Below are positions 46,423 to 57,353 of a DNA stretch of 64,000 nucleotides, piece by piece. The translations under genes were made by a program, and so were the position numbers. Positions within the stretch are counted from its first letter, which is position 1. Every line of letters starts with the position of its first letter. Under the pieces are notes generated by a model that did not search any database, was not told the DNA's origin, and was given only the letters and a program-made list of their open reading frames with translations. The DNA lies in contig JAGFNQ010009473.1 of the NCBI GenBank assembly GCA_024364735.1, positions 124,001 to 188,000 of the forward strand, in the 5' to 3' direction. The DNA comes from Boesenbergia rotunda (lineage: Eukaryota > Streptophyta > Magnoliopsida > Zingiberales > Zingiberaceae).

Positions 46423-47334
46423 TGTATTAGAGCAATCTAGATACCTTGGATTTTGATGTTTGGGCAAATATTTAAGTTAGGTTATTGTTGTATTTGATAT
46501 TGCATTGTGAGAATGCAGGATTCAGATACAAAGGAGAAAAGTCCAAGTGACATATTGACAAAGGAAGACCCGACAACAAGGACCAAGGCCAAAGGAAGCT
46601 CCAGAAGTTAAGGCATGAAGGATGGAGAGGCATTCGAGGGACACAAGGCTGATGAAGGAGGCTAGAAGGATAGGTCTAGGTTGGTCGGGCCAAGGATGAG
46701 TGCTGAGTGATTGTACTCGGGGTTGAAATCCTAGGTTTAAGGTTTGGGCAGTCGACTGCTGCTAGCAGCAGTCGATTGTTGTTGGGCACAAAAAAATCAG
46801 TCGACTGATCTTCTGTGCAGTCGGCTGGTATCGGCTGGAATTCGAACGTTGGGTTGTAACGTTCAGATTCAGTTGAAACCAATCGACTGGTATTGGAACC
46901 AGTCGACTGGTGTTGGCACCAGTCGACTCATAATGGCTAGTTCAGCCACGAGCTCTATTTAAGGGAGCTCGGTTTTGCTGGCTAGGTTGACGAAATTGAC
47001 TTTGGTTAAAGGCCAATTAGTAGTCTAAGTGTTCAGGTGAGTGTTGTGGGTTGTGGTGAGATTTCTCCACCCACAAGGAGCTACACGAGCTAGCCGGAGG
47101 CTTTCTGGAGAGTCATTCACCGATGGATCAGGATCATCCACCTTACGGACAGCCGTGGAGTAGGAATTTTATCTCCGAATCACGTTGAAGGTTTTGTGTT
47201 AGCGGTTTGTGCTTCTTGTTAGTTTTAGTTTTATTTTGTATTACATTGTGCACTAACAAGTGTAGGAAGAAAATCGCGATTGAAGTGAGTGGATGACTAT
47301 TCACCCCCTCTAGCCGTACGCACCGGTCCTAACA
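46423..47334 (+). repeat. 5' LTR of the plus gag-only element
   Basis: 912 bp. It contains a dense cluster of AGTCGACTG palindromes at 46747-46927, and its end GGTCCTAACA adjoins the primer site. It is homologous to 49938-50764. Confidence 0.85.
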
Positions 47335-47336
47335 AG

Positions 47337-47348
47337 TGATATCAGAGC
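47337..47348 (+). promoter_or_regulatory. Primer binding site, variant
   Basis: TGATATCAGAGC differs from the usual TGGTATCAGAGC at one base. It lies two bases after the LTR. Confidence 0.8.
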
Positions 47349-47399
47349 CGGGGTTGCTCTTGTTGAACTAACCGCCAAAAGAGCAAAGGCGCTAGAGGA

Positions 47400-48855
47400 A
47401 GATGGATTTGGAAGGTCTGCTAGGATGGGATACTCGGATCCCATCTCCATACGATTGAAACAATTTCGATTATTGGAAGAAACGATTGGAGACTTGGTTC
47501 CAAATGGATTGAGACCATTGAACCGCATTGGAGGTTCCATTCGAAGCTCCAACGGATAAGAAGGGGAAACACCTCCGACCTCGGTATTGGACCAAGGATC
47601 AAAAGGAAGAAGCGGAGTCGGATAAGGAGGTAACGAAATTGTGTATAAATTTATTACTTCTTACATTATGTCATATGTAGGAGAATACAAGAATTCTTAT
47701 GAGCTATGGAGAATGGTGATAGCTCTACACGAAAATTCTACACGAGGACAAGAAGTGGAGGACCCTAAGGACAAGGGCTCATTGGTCCAAGAGAAGGAAA
47801 AAGACCAATCGGATGTTGAATCGAGTTTAACATCCGAAGAGGAGGAGGAAGTGGAATCGTCCACATCCTCAAGTGAGGAAGAAGAAGAGCAATCCAAGGT
47901 GGAGGAGATCTTGAAAGCTCAACCCTCGATCTCATCTACCGAGAAGAGTGGGAAATCCCACATCAAATGCTTTGGGTGTGGGAAAATGGGACACTACAAG
48001 AGTAGGAGTCCTTCACTCAATAAGGTAAAAGAGGTAAACCCTAAACCCGATAAATTTCATTTAAAGACTAACATGGGTTGAAAGGATGGAGCTAAGGATA
48101 AGAAGCATATAATTTGCTTCACGTGTGGTGAGTGGGGTCACTACCATACAAAATGCCCAAGGAAATGAGAGCTCAAGAAGCTAGGGCATTTGAAGAAATT
48201 GGAGAAGAAGAGAAGCTCAAGTCAAGGGGAAGCTTTAAAGGTAAAAGGGTAGGTAATCCCTTATTTAAAATTTAATCCAATTTCAAATTCATATATGCTT
48301 GTTAAAAATAATATAGATTATTTACCTAAGCATAATCATGAATTTAGGTATAATGATAGGAATATGGTTAACAAGGTAGATAACTCTAAAAAATCATTAT
48401 CCAAGGCTATACCAAATAGGACCCAAACTACCATACCTAAGGGAAAGAAGGTAGTAAATGAGCAAGACATTAATTCCAAGAATGAGAGACATATGCTTAG
48501 AAAGGTGGGTAGGTCTAGGAATGTCCAAGGTGGACATATTGACTCTAGGATTACAGCTCTAGAGTTGAAAAATCAAGTCTTGAAGGCAAGGCTTGAAGAA
48601 ATGAAAAAAGTCGTAGATAGGTTCATTATTGGACCTAAGAGACTTGACATGTGTTTGGTTATTCAAAAATCCAAAAATATCAAATTGGGTACATCCAAGG
48701 TCAATGAAAGGAAATATACTATGGTAGCACATAGCTATACCAAGGATGGGAAATCCAAAAATGGCAAGGATAAGTCATTTAAAGTTAAGGGAAAGAAGAA
48801 CTTAACCAAGAACAAAGTGTCCAAGGATAAGAAAGTTAAACTTGTAGGCCAATAA
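47400..48855 (+). pseudogene. Gag of the plus gag-only element
   Basis: Blocks in order: FDYWKKRLETWFQMD and KHLRPRYWTKDQKEE (about 47460-47610); an acidic stretch at 47760-47900; a first zinc knuckle CFGCGKMGHYKSRS (about 47970) in which the fourth ligand is serine instead of cysteine; a second knuckle CFTCGEWGHYHTKC (about 48120) with all ligands; and a basic, coiled-coil tail at 48295-48855 (ALELKNQVLKARLEEMKK). Stops at 48079 and about 48168 and frame changes break it. Confidence 0.8.
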
Positions 48856-49659
48856 TCACCGGAGGTACACCAGTGTGACCTAGTGATTGTAGAAGAGTCA
48901 TCTAGGGAGGTGGCTAAGGCTAAGAGCTCAAGGGGGAGCTCTAAGAGTCAAATTAGGATCCATGATAAATGGATCTCTGGAGAATTTCTTACGGAAGTCT
49001 AGATAGACCATAGAGTGTGTCAAAAGGTTTGGAGACGAATTTGAGTCTCAATCCTTAGGTTTTGGCACATTGGGTTTATGTTTCGTGCATGAAAATATGA
49101 CATTAGGGTCATATTGCATAAAAATTAATTTTTGATGTGTAGATATCATATAAATCAATGCTAGGGATGCATTGTGGTTTGGTATGGGCAGATACATTAA
49201 GAGAAAGCCAAAACTAGGACTTTAGGTCAAGGTTTTATTGAACCATTTAAATAGTTATGAGTTTTGTGTCAATCTTGGGATCTGAGATATATATATTTTT
49301 AAATATATTTTTCTCAAGTAGACACGGGTACCATAAACCTCTCCACAAAATTTGAAAATTTTTAGAGACTTGTGAAATTTCTGATGCATTTCTGAAATTA
49401 GGTTAAAAATGCAGAAATGGGCTGATATCAGGGTATCAGTCGACTGATGCAAAAGGCAATCGACTGATAATTCTATGGGGTTGATTTTCTACTAGGTCAG
49501 TCGACTTGTAACTATCTCAGTCGACTGATACGTGTTGAAACTGTTTTCAACAGTCAAAGTGTCAAAATGATGTCAAATTTATGTATAACCTTATGGGAGG
49601 TTAATACACAATGTTTGTGGTCTTTTAAGGTTAAAAAATCCAATAATTGGGATATTATT

Positions 49660-49937
49660 TGAACTCTTTTTGATGTGTGGCAAAGGGGGAGAAGTATTGA
49701 ATTTAAGTGGAAAACTAACACTCCTTTGCAAGAAATCCAAGCTCAAGGGGGAGCTTAGGTGAAGAGGAAGCATTTGTTGGCAAAGGAGGAGAAGTACCTT
49801 TGCAAGGAAAACCACTCAAGGGGGAGTTTAGGTAAAGGGGGAGCCTAAGGTTAGGTTCCATGACTTATGCATGATAATTTACTTTGTTGTTGTTTTCCTA
49901 ACTTAAACGGGTTGCCAAACATCAAAAAGGGAGAGAT
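49660..49937 (+). repeat. Polypurine tract and upstream PPT-like copies
   Basis: AAAAAGGGAGAGAT at 49924-49937 precedes the 3' LTR. Similar words occur upstream: AAAGGGGGAGAAG (49683), CAAGGGGGAGCTT (49744), AAAGGAGGAGAAG (49783), CAAGGGGGAGTTTAGG (49809) and AAAGGGGGAGCC (49825). Multiple PPT-like copies are characteristic of the Sirevirus genus. Confidence 0.75.
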
Positions 49938-50764
49938 TGTTAGAACAATCTAGATACCTTGGGTTTTGATATTTGGGCAAAGGTTTAAGTTAGGTTTATT
50001 ATTGTATTTGATATTGCATTATGTGAATGTAGGATACAAATACGAAGGAGAAAATTCCAAGTGGCATCTTGGTAAAGGAAGACCCGACAACAAGGACCGA
50101 GGTCGAAGGAAACTTCAAAATGCAAGGCGTGAATGATAGAGAGACATCCGAGGGACGCAAGGTTGATGGAGGAGGCTAGAAGGCTAGGTCTTGGTTGATC
50201 AGGCGAGGACGAGTGCTGATTGATTATACTCAGGGTTGAACCCCTAGAATTAGGGTTTGAGCAATCGACTACTGCTTGGAGCAGTCGATTGGTGTTGGGC
50301 ACAGAAAGATTAGTCGACTGATCTTCTGTGCAGTCGACCGGTGTCGGCTGGAATTCAAACGTTGGGTTGTAACGTTCAGATTCGGTTGAAACCAGTCGCC
50401 AGTCGACTGGTAACGGCTAGTTCAGCCACAAGCTCTATTTAAGAGAGTTCAGTTTGGCTGGCTAGAGTTGACAAAATTACCTTTGGTTAAAGGCCAATTA
50501 GTAGTCTAAGTGCTTAGGTGAGTGTTGCGGGTTGTGGCGAGGTTTCTCCATCCACAAGGAGCTACACGAGCTAGCCGGAGGCTTTCCGGGGAGTTATCCA
50601 CCGACGGATCAGGATCATCCACCTTACGGACAGCTGTGGAGTAGGAGCTTTATCTCAGTTTTATTTTGTATTCCATTGTGCGCTAACAAGTGTAGGAAGA
50701 AAATCGCGATTAAAATGGTTGAACGACTATTCACCCCCTCTAGCCGTACGCAACGCTCCTAACA
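49938..50764 (+). repeat. 3' LTR of the plus gag-only element
   Basis: 827 bp, from TGTTAGAACAATC to GCTCCTAACA. It is shorter than the 5' LTR mainly through gaps in the palindrome cluster (50268-50410) and near 50655, and it shows many substitutions, so the insertion is not very recent. Confidence 0.85.
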
Positions 50765-51030
50765 AAATGTTGGGTTCCTGTATCTGTTTTATCTCTATTC
50801 TCAGATATGTGACACTATCTATAGTGTTTTGTACCCCATTTGATTATCTTATGAACAAATATATGCTTATAAAAGATGGTTTTATCAATAAAGAATTAAG
50901 TTGTGCACTAATATTGAGTTTTTGTATTTGAAATCTTCACTAATTGCTATATTTTTGTTATTTTTTTCTTCTGTCTATCATACTATTGCCACTAATCCTG
51001 ACCTTGTGCTTCTAATAGCTCAGATCCCCA
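50765..51030. other. Short host-like segment between two retrotransposons
   Basis: 266 bp of AT-rich DNA with no recognised gene. Its right end TCCCCA lies next to the family A LTR, and TCCCAAACAAAG resumes at 62596, so the original sequence was continuous across the element. Confidence 0.5.
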
Positions 51031-51559
51031 TGATAGAAATTGCATTTTCTCCTGACCACATGAATTTTAAAAATAAAAAGAACTCAAAAGAAAAAAAAAC
51101 ACAAGACATATAATCATGGATCTATTGTTTCTTCGAATCATGACATAACAAAAATAAAAATATAAATTGAAAGACAAGGAACCTGATTGAAGAGATATCA
51201 TCCTTATCGTAGCATTATCGGCTTGATCCTTGTGGAAGAAGATGTATCGGAAAAAAGAAGAAGGATCTTCTAAGGGGTTTAGGGTTGACGGCGCTGTACA
51301 ACTTCTTGTTAATGGGGAACAAGAAACTAAGTCAAGATGATCCCCTAAACCCTTGAGGACCTCCCCTTTATATAAGAATCCAATCTGTTATCAATCCATA
51401 GATAATAACAGATTGGGGTAAAGGGTTATATACATTGAATCCACATCCAATAATCTGAAACTCAATAAACATAAGTTAAATCACTTTAAAGAGCTCAGAT
51501 TGTATTTACATGTACAACTTATAAATAAGCTCACCTAATAGGGATAATAATATCCAACA
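51031..51559 (-). repeat. Family A 3' LTR
   Basis: It begins TGATAGAA and ends ATATCCAACA in plus-strand reading. The adjacent ATCTCCTATTTGGG (51560-51573) is the polypurine tract on the minus strand (CCCAAATAGGAGAT). Confidence 0.9.
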
Positions 51560-53114
51560 ATCTCCTATTTGGGTTATATATGAGTTGTATGCTAAATATA
51601 AACTTTAGTTGATATCAAACTTTATAGGTACAAGATATTCTTATAAACATTCTGATCCATTAACTTCATTGGTATAGGACTAAAGAGGTCATAGCTACCG
51701 TATATGATCGTAACAAGCCCAATAGTAATCACAATACCAATGTCATTAACGATATAGATCAAAATGTGGATGTATAGAGTGGAAATTATATGAAATATGA
51801 TTAGTATATGTCAATTTTCAACTGGTCCAAAGTGACTCAAAAGAGTTTGATCATATTTACAAATACCTTATGTTAAACTACAATAGCAAATCATGATCCA
51901 AACTTTATGATTCCAAAAGGAATCTGTATCATATTTATAAACATTAAATGCTAAACAGCAATAGTAAATCATGATATCATATTCAAAGTATCAAACAAAC
52001 ATATGAATTTCCATTGATAGTTTAAACTTTAAGTATGTATAATAATCAAAATAAAATATTTATCTTTATTAACATAGAACAATACAATAAATACAAACTT
52101 CTACTAAATGAGTTCTTCTCCCAAAAGAATGTTAGTAAGAGCCCTAGAGCCAATTATGTGATGATTGACTAGGGGTATTTTGTATCATATTCTATCATTA
52201 ATAAATGCATGTTTGGTTATTAAACTTACTTTGTATTTTGTGCCGAATGACTAAGTATAATAATATCCTTGTGTAGTAGGTTCTTATCTACATCATATCG
52301 ATTGGTTGAATCGATAGTGAGATAATGTAGAGAACACTACACTAAATTATTCCTAGTCAAGCATTAATATTCAGGGACAATATTAATGCATGAAGACTAG
52401 CATGTAGGTCAACTGATGACTTGAGCTCACAAGTCATGGGTATGTGATATCAAGTTGACACATGGGTATACATTGGAGAATGTGTACTGAATGACCCGCC
52501 ATGAGAAAGTTTCATAGATTGTCATATGAGTGTCATAGACTTTCTCATTTGACTATTGGTATGAATAGTCCTTAAACCTGAAGTCACTACGGTTCCCTAC
52601 ATAAGGAGTTATGTACTTTGGTATCGTCAAACGTCACCCGTAACAGGGTGAACTATAAAGGCGATCACTGGGTATGTAATGAATTATGCGGAGGGATGTG
52701 AGTGATGTAGATGGGATCTATCCCTCCCATATGACGGGAGTGATATCTGTGGGCCCCTTGATCGAGTAGGACTACTGAAACGCATGGTCATGCTCAAATG
52801 AGTCAATATAAGATATTGAGCTCATTTGTTTGAGTGAGTCTACTCAGGGATCAAGAAACACAAGATTGATTGAGGATGACACGGTCTATGCCTCATTGGT
52901 CAATCTAGATATCAAGAATAGAAGGACAAGGTCATACACTATCATAGTCGCGGAGGTTTAGTCGGATCTCGACTTTTCTTGTTACTTGGGTAGCAATGAT
53001 GCATTGCTAGATGCCGCTCATTGCTTATGTGTCTAAAGTGTTTAGGCGCTTTGCCAACGTCACGAGAACCTATTGGGTCACACACAAAGGGCACAATGCT
53101 TCGGGAAAGTTGAT

Positions 53115-53200
53115 CGGCAGATCTGAGCCCGAGTTGGGAACTCGGGAGATCTGAGCCCGAGTTGGGAACTCGGGAGACCTGAGCCCGAGTTGGGAACTCG
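53115..53200 (+). repeat. 28-bp minisatellite, three units (copy 1)
   Basis: The unit is GATCTGAGCCCGAGTTGGGA plus ACTCGGGA. The third unit reads GACCTGAG. The equivalent array in copy 2 (54160-54271) has four units. Confidence 0.88.
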
Positions 53201-53240
53201 GGAGGTCAGTTCGGGGGACTCGAGTTGGGAACTCGAGAGA

Positions 53241-53460
53241 GACCGAGTCGGAGCTCGACGGGCCGAGTCGGAGCTCGGCGGGCCGAGTCGGAGCTCGACG
53301 GGCCGAGTCGGAGCTCGGCGGGCCGAGTCGGAGCTCGGCGGGCCGAGTCGGAGCTCGGCGGGCCGAGTCGGAGCTCGGCGGGCCGAGTCGGAGCTCGGCG
53401 GGCCGAGTCGGAGCTCGGCGGACTGGGTCGGAGCTTGGCGGACTGGGTTGGAGCTCGCCA
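53241..53460 (+). repeat. 20-bp GC-rich minisatellite, about eleven units (copy 1)
   Basis: The unit is GGCCGAGTCGGAGCTCGGCG. Eight or nine units are near perfect and the last two (GACTGGGTCGGAGCTTGGCG and its variant) are degenerate. Open frames in several phases on both strands are by-products of this repeat. Confidence 0.9.
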
Positions 53461-54159
53461 CTCGGGAGACTTGGTCGGGAGACCGAGTCGGAAGCCCGAG
53501 AGGCTCGGTTGGAGTTGCATGGAGGAAAGAGAAAAGTCTCTCTTTATTGGATGAAAAGATTCTTTTCTTGCATAGGAAAAGATGAAGAGTCACATGAAAA
53601 GATGTGCTCTTTATTGGTATTGATGAAGGAAGCCAAAGAGACACAAACCTCTTCATATTCATGGGATGATTATAAAAGAGGGTCTTGTGACTTTGGATGA
53701 GGTCTTCTTCTTGCCTTAGCTTTTCCCCTTCCCTTCCTCTCTTCTCCCTCTCCTCTACTCTTGGCTGAAACCTTACTGTAAGGTTCTTGGTGTTTGCAAG
53801 CTACCTCAAGTTGCTAGCACAACTAAGGTTATGCTCAAATGAGTCAATATAAGATATTGAGCTCATTTGTTTGAGTGAGTCTACTCAGGGATCAAGAAAC
53901 ACAAGATTGATTGAGGATGACACGGTCTATGCCTCATTGGTCAATCTAGATATCAAGGATAGAAGGACAAGGTCATACACTATCATAGTCGCGGAGGTTT
54001 AGTCGGATCTCGACTTTTCTTGTTACTTGGGTAGCAATGATGCATTGCTAGATGCCGCTCATTGCTTATGTGTCTAAAGTGTTTAGGCGCTTTGCCAACA
54101 TCACGAGAACCTATTGGGTCACACACAAAGGACACAATGCTTCGGGAAAGTTAATCGGC

Positions 54160-54271
54160 AGATCTGAGCCCGAGTTGGGAACTCGGGAGATCTGAGCCCG
54201 AGTTGGGAACTCGGGAGATCTGAGCCCGAGTTGGGAACTCGGGAGACCTGAGCCCGAGTTGGGAACTCGGG
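54160..54271 (+). repeat. 28-bp minisatellite, four units (copy 2)
   Basis: Same unit as at 53115, with one more repeat, showing copy-number change after the 1-kb duplication. Confidence 0.85.
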
Positions 54272-54310
54272 AGGTCAGTTCGGGGGACTCGAGTTGGGAA
54301 CTCGAGAGAG

Positions 54311-54450
54311 ACCGAGTCGGAGCTCGACGGGCCGAGTCGGAGCTCGGCGGGCCGAGTCGGAGCTCGGCGGGCCGAGTCGGAGCTCGGCGGGCCGAGTCGG
54401 AGCTCGGCGGACTAGGTCGGAGCTTGGCGGACTGGGTTGGAGCTCGCCAC
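54311..54450 (+). repeat. 20-bp GC-rich minisatellite, about seven units (copy 2)
   Basis: Same unit and same degenerate last two units as in copy 1, but four perfect units fewer. Confidence 0.88.
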
Positions 54451-55306
54451 TCGGGAGACTTGGTCGGGAGACCGAGTCAGAAGCCCGAGAGGCTCGGTTG
54501 GAGTTGCATGGAGGAAAGAGAAAAGTCTCTCTTTATTGGATGAAAAGATTCTTTTCTTGCATGGGAAAAGATGAAGAGTCACATGAAAAGATGTGCTCTT
54601 TATTGGTATTGATGAAGGAAGCCAAAGAGACACAAACCTCTTCATATTCATGGGATGATTATAAAAGAGGGCCTTGTGACTTTGGATGAGGTCTTCTTCT
54701 TGCCTTAGCTTTTCCCCTTCCCTTCCTCTCTTCTCCCTCTCCTCTACTCTTGGCTGAAACCTTACTGTAAGGTTCTTGGTGTTTGCAAGCTACCTCAAGT
54801 TGCTAGCACAACTAAGGTAGTTCTCCCGAAGTTGAGAGATTCTGTCCATGTGGATACGAATAGAGACACGGACGTTTGAACGTGCAAGAGATCCGACGCA
54901 TCTTGGACGAGCGGGATAACCAAAGGGCACGCTTCAAAGGTATATCTTCTTTAGAAGTAGATGTAGATCAACTTTGTACGAGTTTTTCTTTCGCATGGAT
55001 CGCTCGTGGGTTCTTGTTTCCACTGTGTTTTTATTGTTTTGTGCCGGGAGAACCCAACAAAGAAGAACTCTCATATCCATAACTTGCGCATGAAACACCT
55101 TAGGTACCAAGCCTTTAGTGAGTGGATCGGCTAACATGGAATCTGTGCTGATATACTCTACCATGATCTAACGACTCTGAACTCTCTTTTTAACCGCTAG
55201 AAACTTGATATTTATGTGCTTGGACTTCGATGAATTGCGGTTGTTCTTGACATAAAGTTCTGCAGCTTTATTATTGCAATTGATCCTTAGTGGTCTGTCA
55301 ATGTCA

Positions 55307-57353
55307 TCAACAATCTGTAATGTTGTGATAAAGTTTCACAGTCAAATCCCGTGATTGGATGCTTCGTAGTACTACCAACTCTACTTCCATAGTAGATGTG
55401 GCTATTAGCGTCTGCTTGACACTCTTCCAAAATATAGCCCCTCCAGTAAGCATGAAGATATAGCCCGAAGTGGACCTCCTGCTATCTAAGCATCCAGCAA
55501 AATCGGAGTCTGAATAACCAATCATCTCCAGGTGATCTGACCTCCGATACATGACCATATGTCCTTTAGTTCTTCGTAAATACCGCATCACTCTTTTAAC
55601 TGCTTTCTAGTGCGACGCTCCTAGGTTGCTAACATATCTGCCTAACATCCTAACTATAAATGATATATCTGGTCGAGTACAAACTTGTGCATACATGAGA
55701 CTTTTCACTGCTGACATATATGAGAATTGTTCCATCTTTATTTCAAGTTCAAGTCATGGACACTTCTATAAACTGAACCTGTCATCTTTTGATATAGGTG
55801 TGTCACCAGTTATACAGTTCTGCATGTCATACTTTATAAGCACCTTTTCAATATAGGTCTATTGTGAAAGTCCAAGAATGTCTCTTTAATGATCACGATA
55901 GATCTAAATGCCTAGAAAAAAAGATGTTTCTCTAAGATCTTTCATTTCAAATTTACCAGATAGAAATGACTTGGTTTCATGTAGTATACTCTTATTATTG
56001 CTCGCAAGCAATATATCGTTCACGTACAGAACAAGTATAAAAAAGTTGCTCCCGGTGAACTTGACATATATGCACTGATTAACGGGGTTCTCTTTAAATC
56101 CAAACAAGGTAACCACTTTATCAAATTTTCGATATCATTGACGGGATGCCTATTTTAAATCATAAATGAGCCTCCTTAATCTACATACTAGGTGCTTCGA
56201 GTCGAGGACTTAAAGTTCTCCGATTGCGCTATATATATAGACTCCTCAATGTCTCTATTGAGGAATATAGTATTTACGTCCATTTGATATAGCTCCAAAT
56301 CAAAATGAGCTACAAGTGTCATAATTACCCTAAGGGAGTCTTTCATCGACACAGTTGAGAAAGTCTCCTTATAATCAATGTTTTTCTTCTGAGTGAATCT
56401 TTTGGCAACAAGACGAGGCTTATACCTTTTGATATTGCTCTTCGAGTCCCGCTTGGTTTTAAATATTCATTTACAACCAATGAGTTTTGAACCTTGAAGC
56501 AATTCGACAAGTTCCCAAACGTCATTGTCTATCATAGACTTCAACTCTTCTTGCATGACGTTAATCCACCTTTTAGGGTTAAAGCATTGTTTGATTTTTT
56601 GGAAAATGTAGGATGACTTTCCAACCCTATATCAAAATTATGCTCTTAGAGATAAACATAATCATGAGAATTCGTGATTCTCCGTTCCCTTGTGGATCAC
56701 CTTAAGGGCACTTGTGTTTGAAGTGGTTGAGGTACTTACTCATCAATATGAGATAATACTTCAATTTCAGTGGTAGACTCCTCCAATTGCATTGGAGATG
56801 TCATGGGAATATCTTAGTTCACTATGCTCATTGGATGTGCAGGTATGGTAACCATATCACCACTGATTGCACTAGTAGTGACCATAGGAGGATCGTCAAC
56901 GCTTTCCTCAAAAGATACTTTCCTGATTTTAACACTCCCACTGTCCTCAATGAATTTGGTGTTTCCCATTTCAAAGAAGGATCTATTTAAGGGATCATAA
57001 AATTTATACCCTTTTGATTTCTCAGAGTAACCTATAAAATTGCAACTAATAGTTCTAGAGTCCAGTTTCCTTTCGTTAGGCTTGTAAGGTCTAGTCTCAG
57101 TTGGACAACCCTAACCGTGTAAATACCTAATGCTAGGTATCCTACCCGTCCACATCTCAAATGGGGTTTTAGTTACTTCCTTACTAGGTACTCTATTGAG
57201 TAGGTAAATTACAGTCTTGAGTGCCTCACCCCACAAAGACTCTGGTAGAGAAGTGAAAGTCATCATACTTCTCACCATGTCTTTTAGTGTTCGATTGTGA
57301 CGCTCAGTTACACCATTTTGACTGGGTGTACCAAGCATGGTATACTGAAGCAC
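55307..57353 (-). pseudogene. Family A pol remains (integrase, RT, RNase H)
   Basis: Readable blocks on the minus strand: the integrase C-terminal part at 57353-57111 (LGTPSQNGVTERHNRTLKD, LNRVPSKEVTKTPFEMW); RT at about 56550-55904, where the catalytic box reads YVND in place of YVDD; and RNase H at 55591-55307 (IGYSDSDFAGCLDSRRSTSG, STMEVELV). The sequence just right of the solo LTR (55064-55165, STDSMLADPLTKGLVP) is the end of RNase H. Stops and frameshifts are frequent throughout. Confidence 0.85.

Larger units (their letters stand above)
46423..50764 (+). mobile_element. Gag-only Sirevirus-like retrotransposon with both LTRs
   Basis: The 5' LTR is 46423-47334, the internal region 47335-49937 and the 3' LTR 49938-50764. 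The 2.6-kb interior codes only gag and lacks any protease, integrase or RT, so it must rely on proteins of another element. The 3' interior carries repeated AAGGGGGAG words, a feature of Sireviruses. The terminal hexamers are TGTTAG/CTAACA. I could not read an unambiguous target duplication. Confidence 0.8.
52791..54821 (+). repeat. 1,041-bp tandem duplication inside the solo LTR
   Basis: TGCTCAAATGAGTCAATATA begins copy 1 at 52791 and copy 2 at 53832. Copy 1 ends at 53831 and copy 2 near 54821 with CACAACTAAGGT. The copies are almost identical outside two minisatellites, so the duplication is young compared with the LTR. Confidence 0.9.
52130..55059. mobile_element. Solo LTR with 5-bp target duplication AAGAA
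   Basis: It runs from TGTTAGTAAGAGCC to GAACCCAACA, 2,930 bp, flanked on both sides by AAGAA (52125-52129 and 55060-55064). No internal retroelement sequence or primer site is present, so this is one LTR left by recombination between two. About 1.0 kb of its length comes from an internal tandem duplication. Its family is not assigned. Confidence 0.82.

Noticed and set aside
46418..50769. Target duplication ACAAA for the gag-only element
   Set aside because: ACAAA is on the left, but on the right it appears only if the last three bases of the LTR are counted; the reading is ambiguous, so I do not claim it.
53190..53700. Long open frames on both strands across the 20-bp GC-rich repeat
   Set aside because: They exist in several phases on both strands, repeat every 20 bp with the DNA unit and recur in the second copy; this is repeat composition, not a protein.
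53115..54450. CRISPR-like look of regular 20-28 bp repeats
   Set aside because: Units are directly adjacent without unique spacers and the genome is a plant nuclear one; these are minisatellites.
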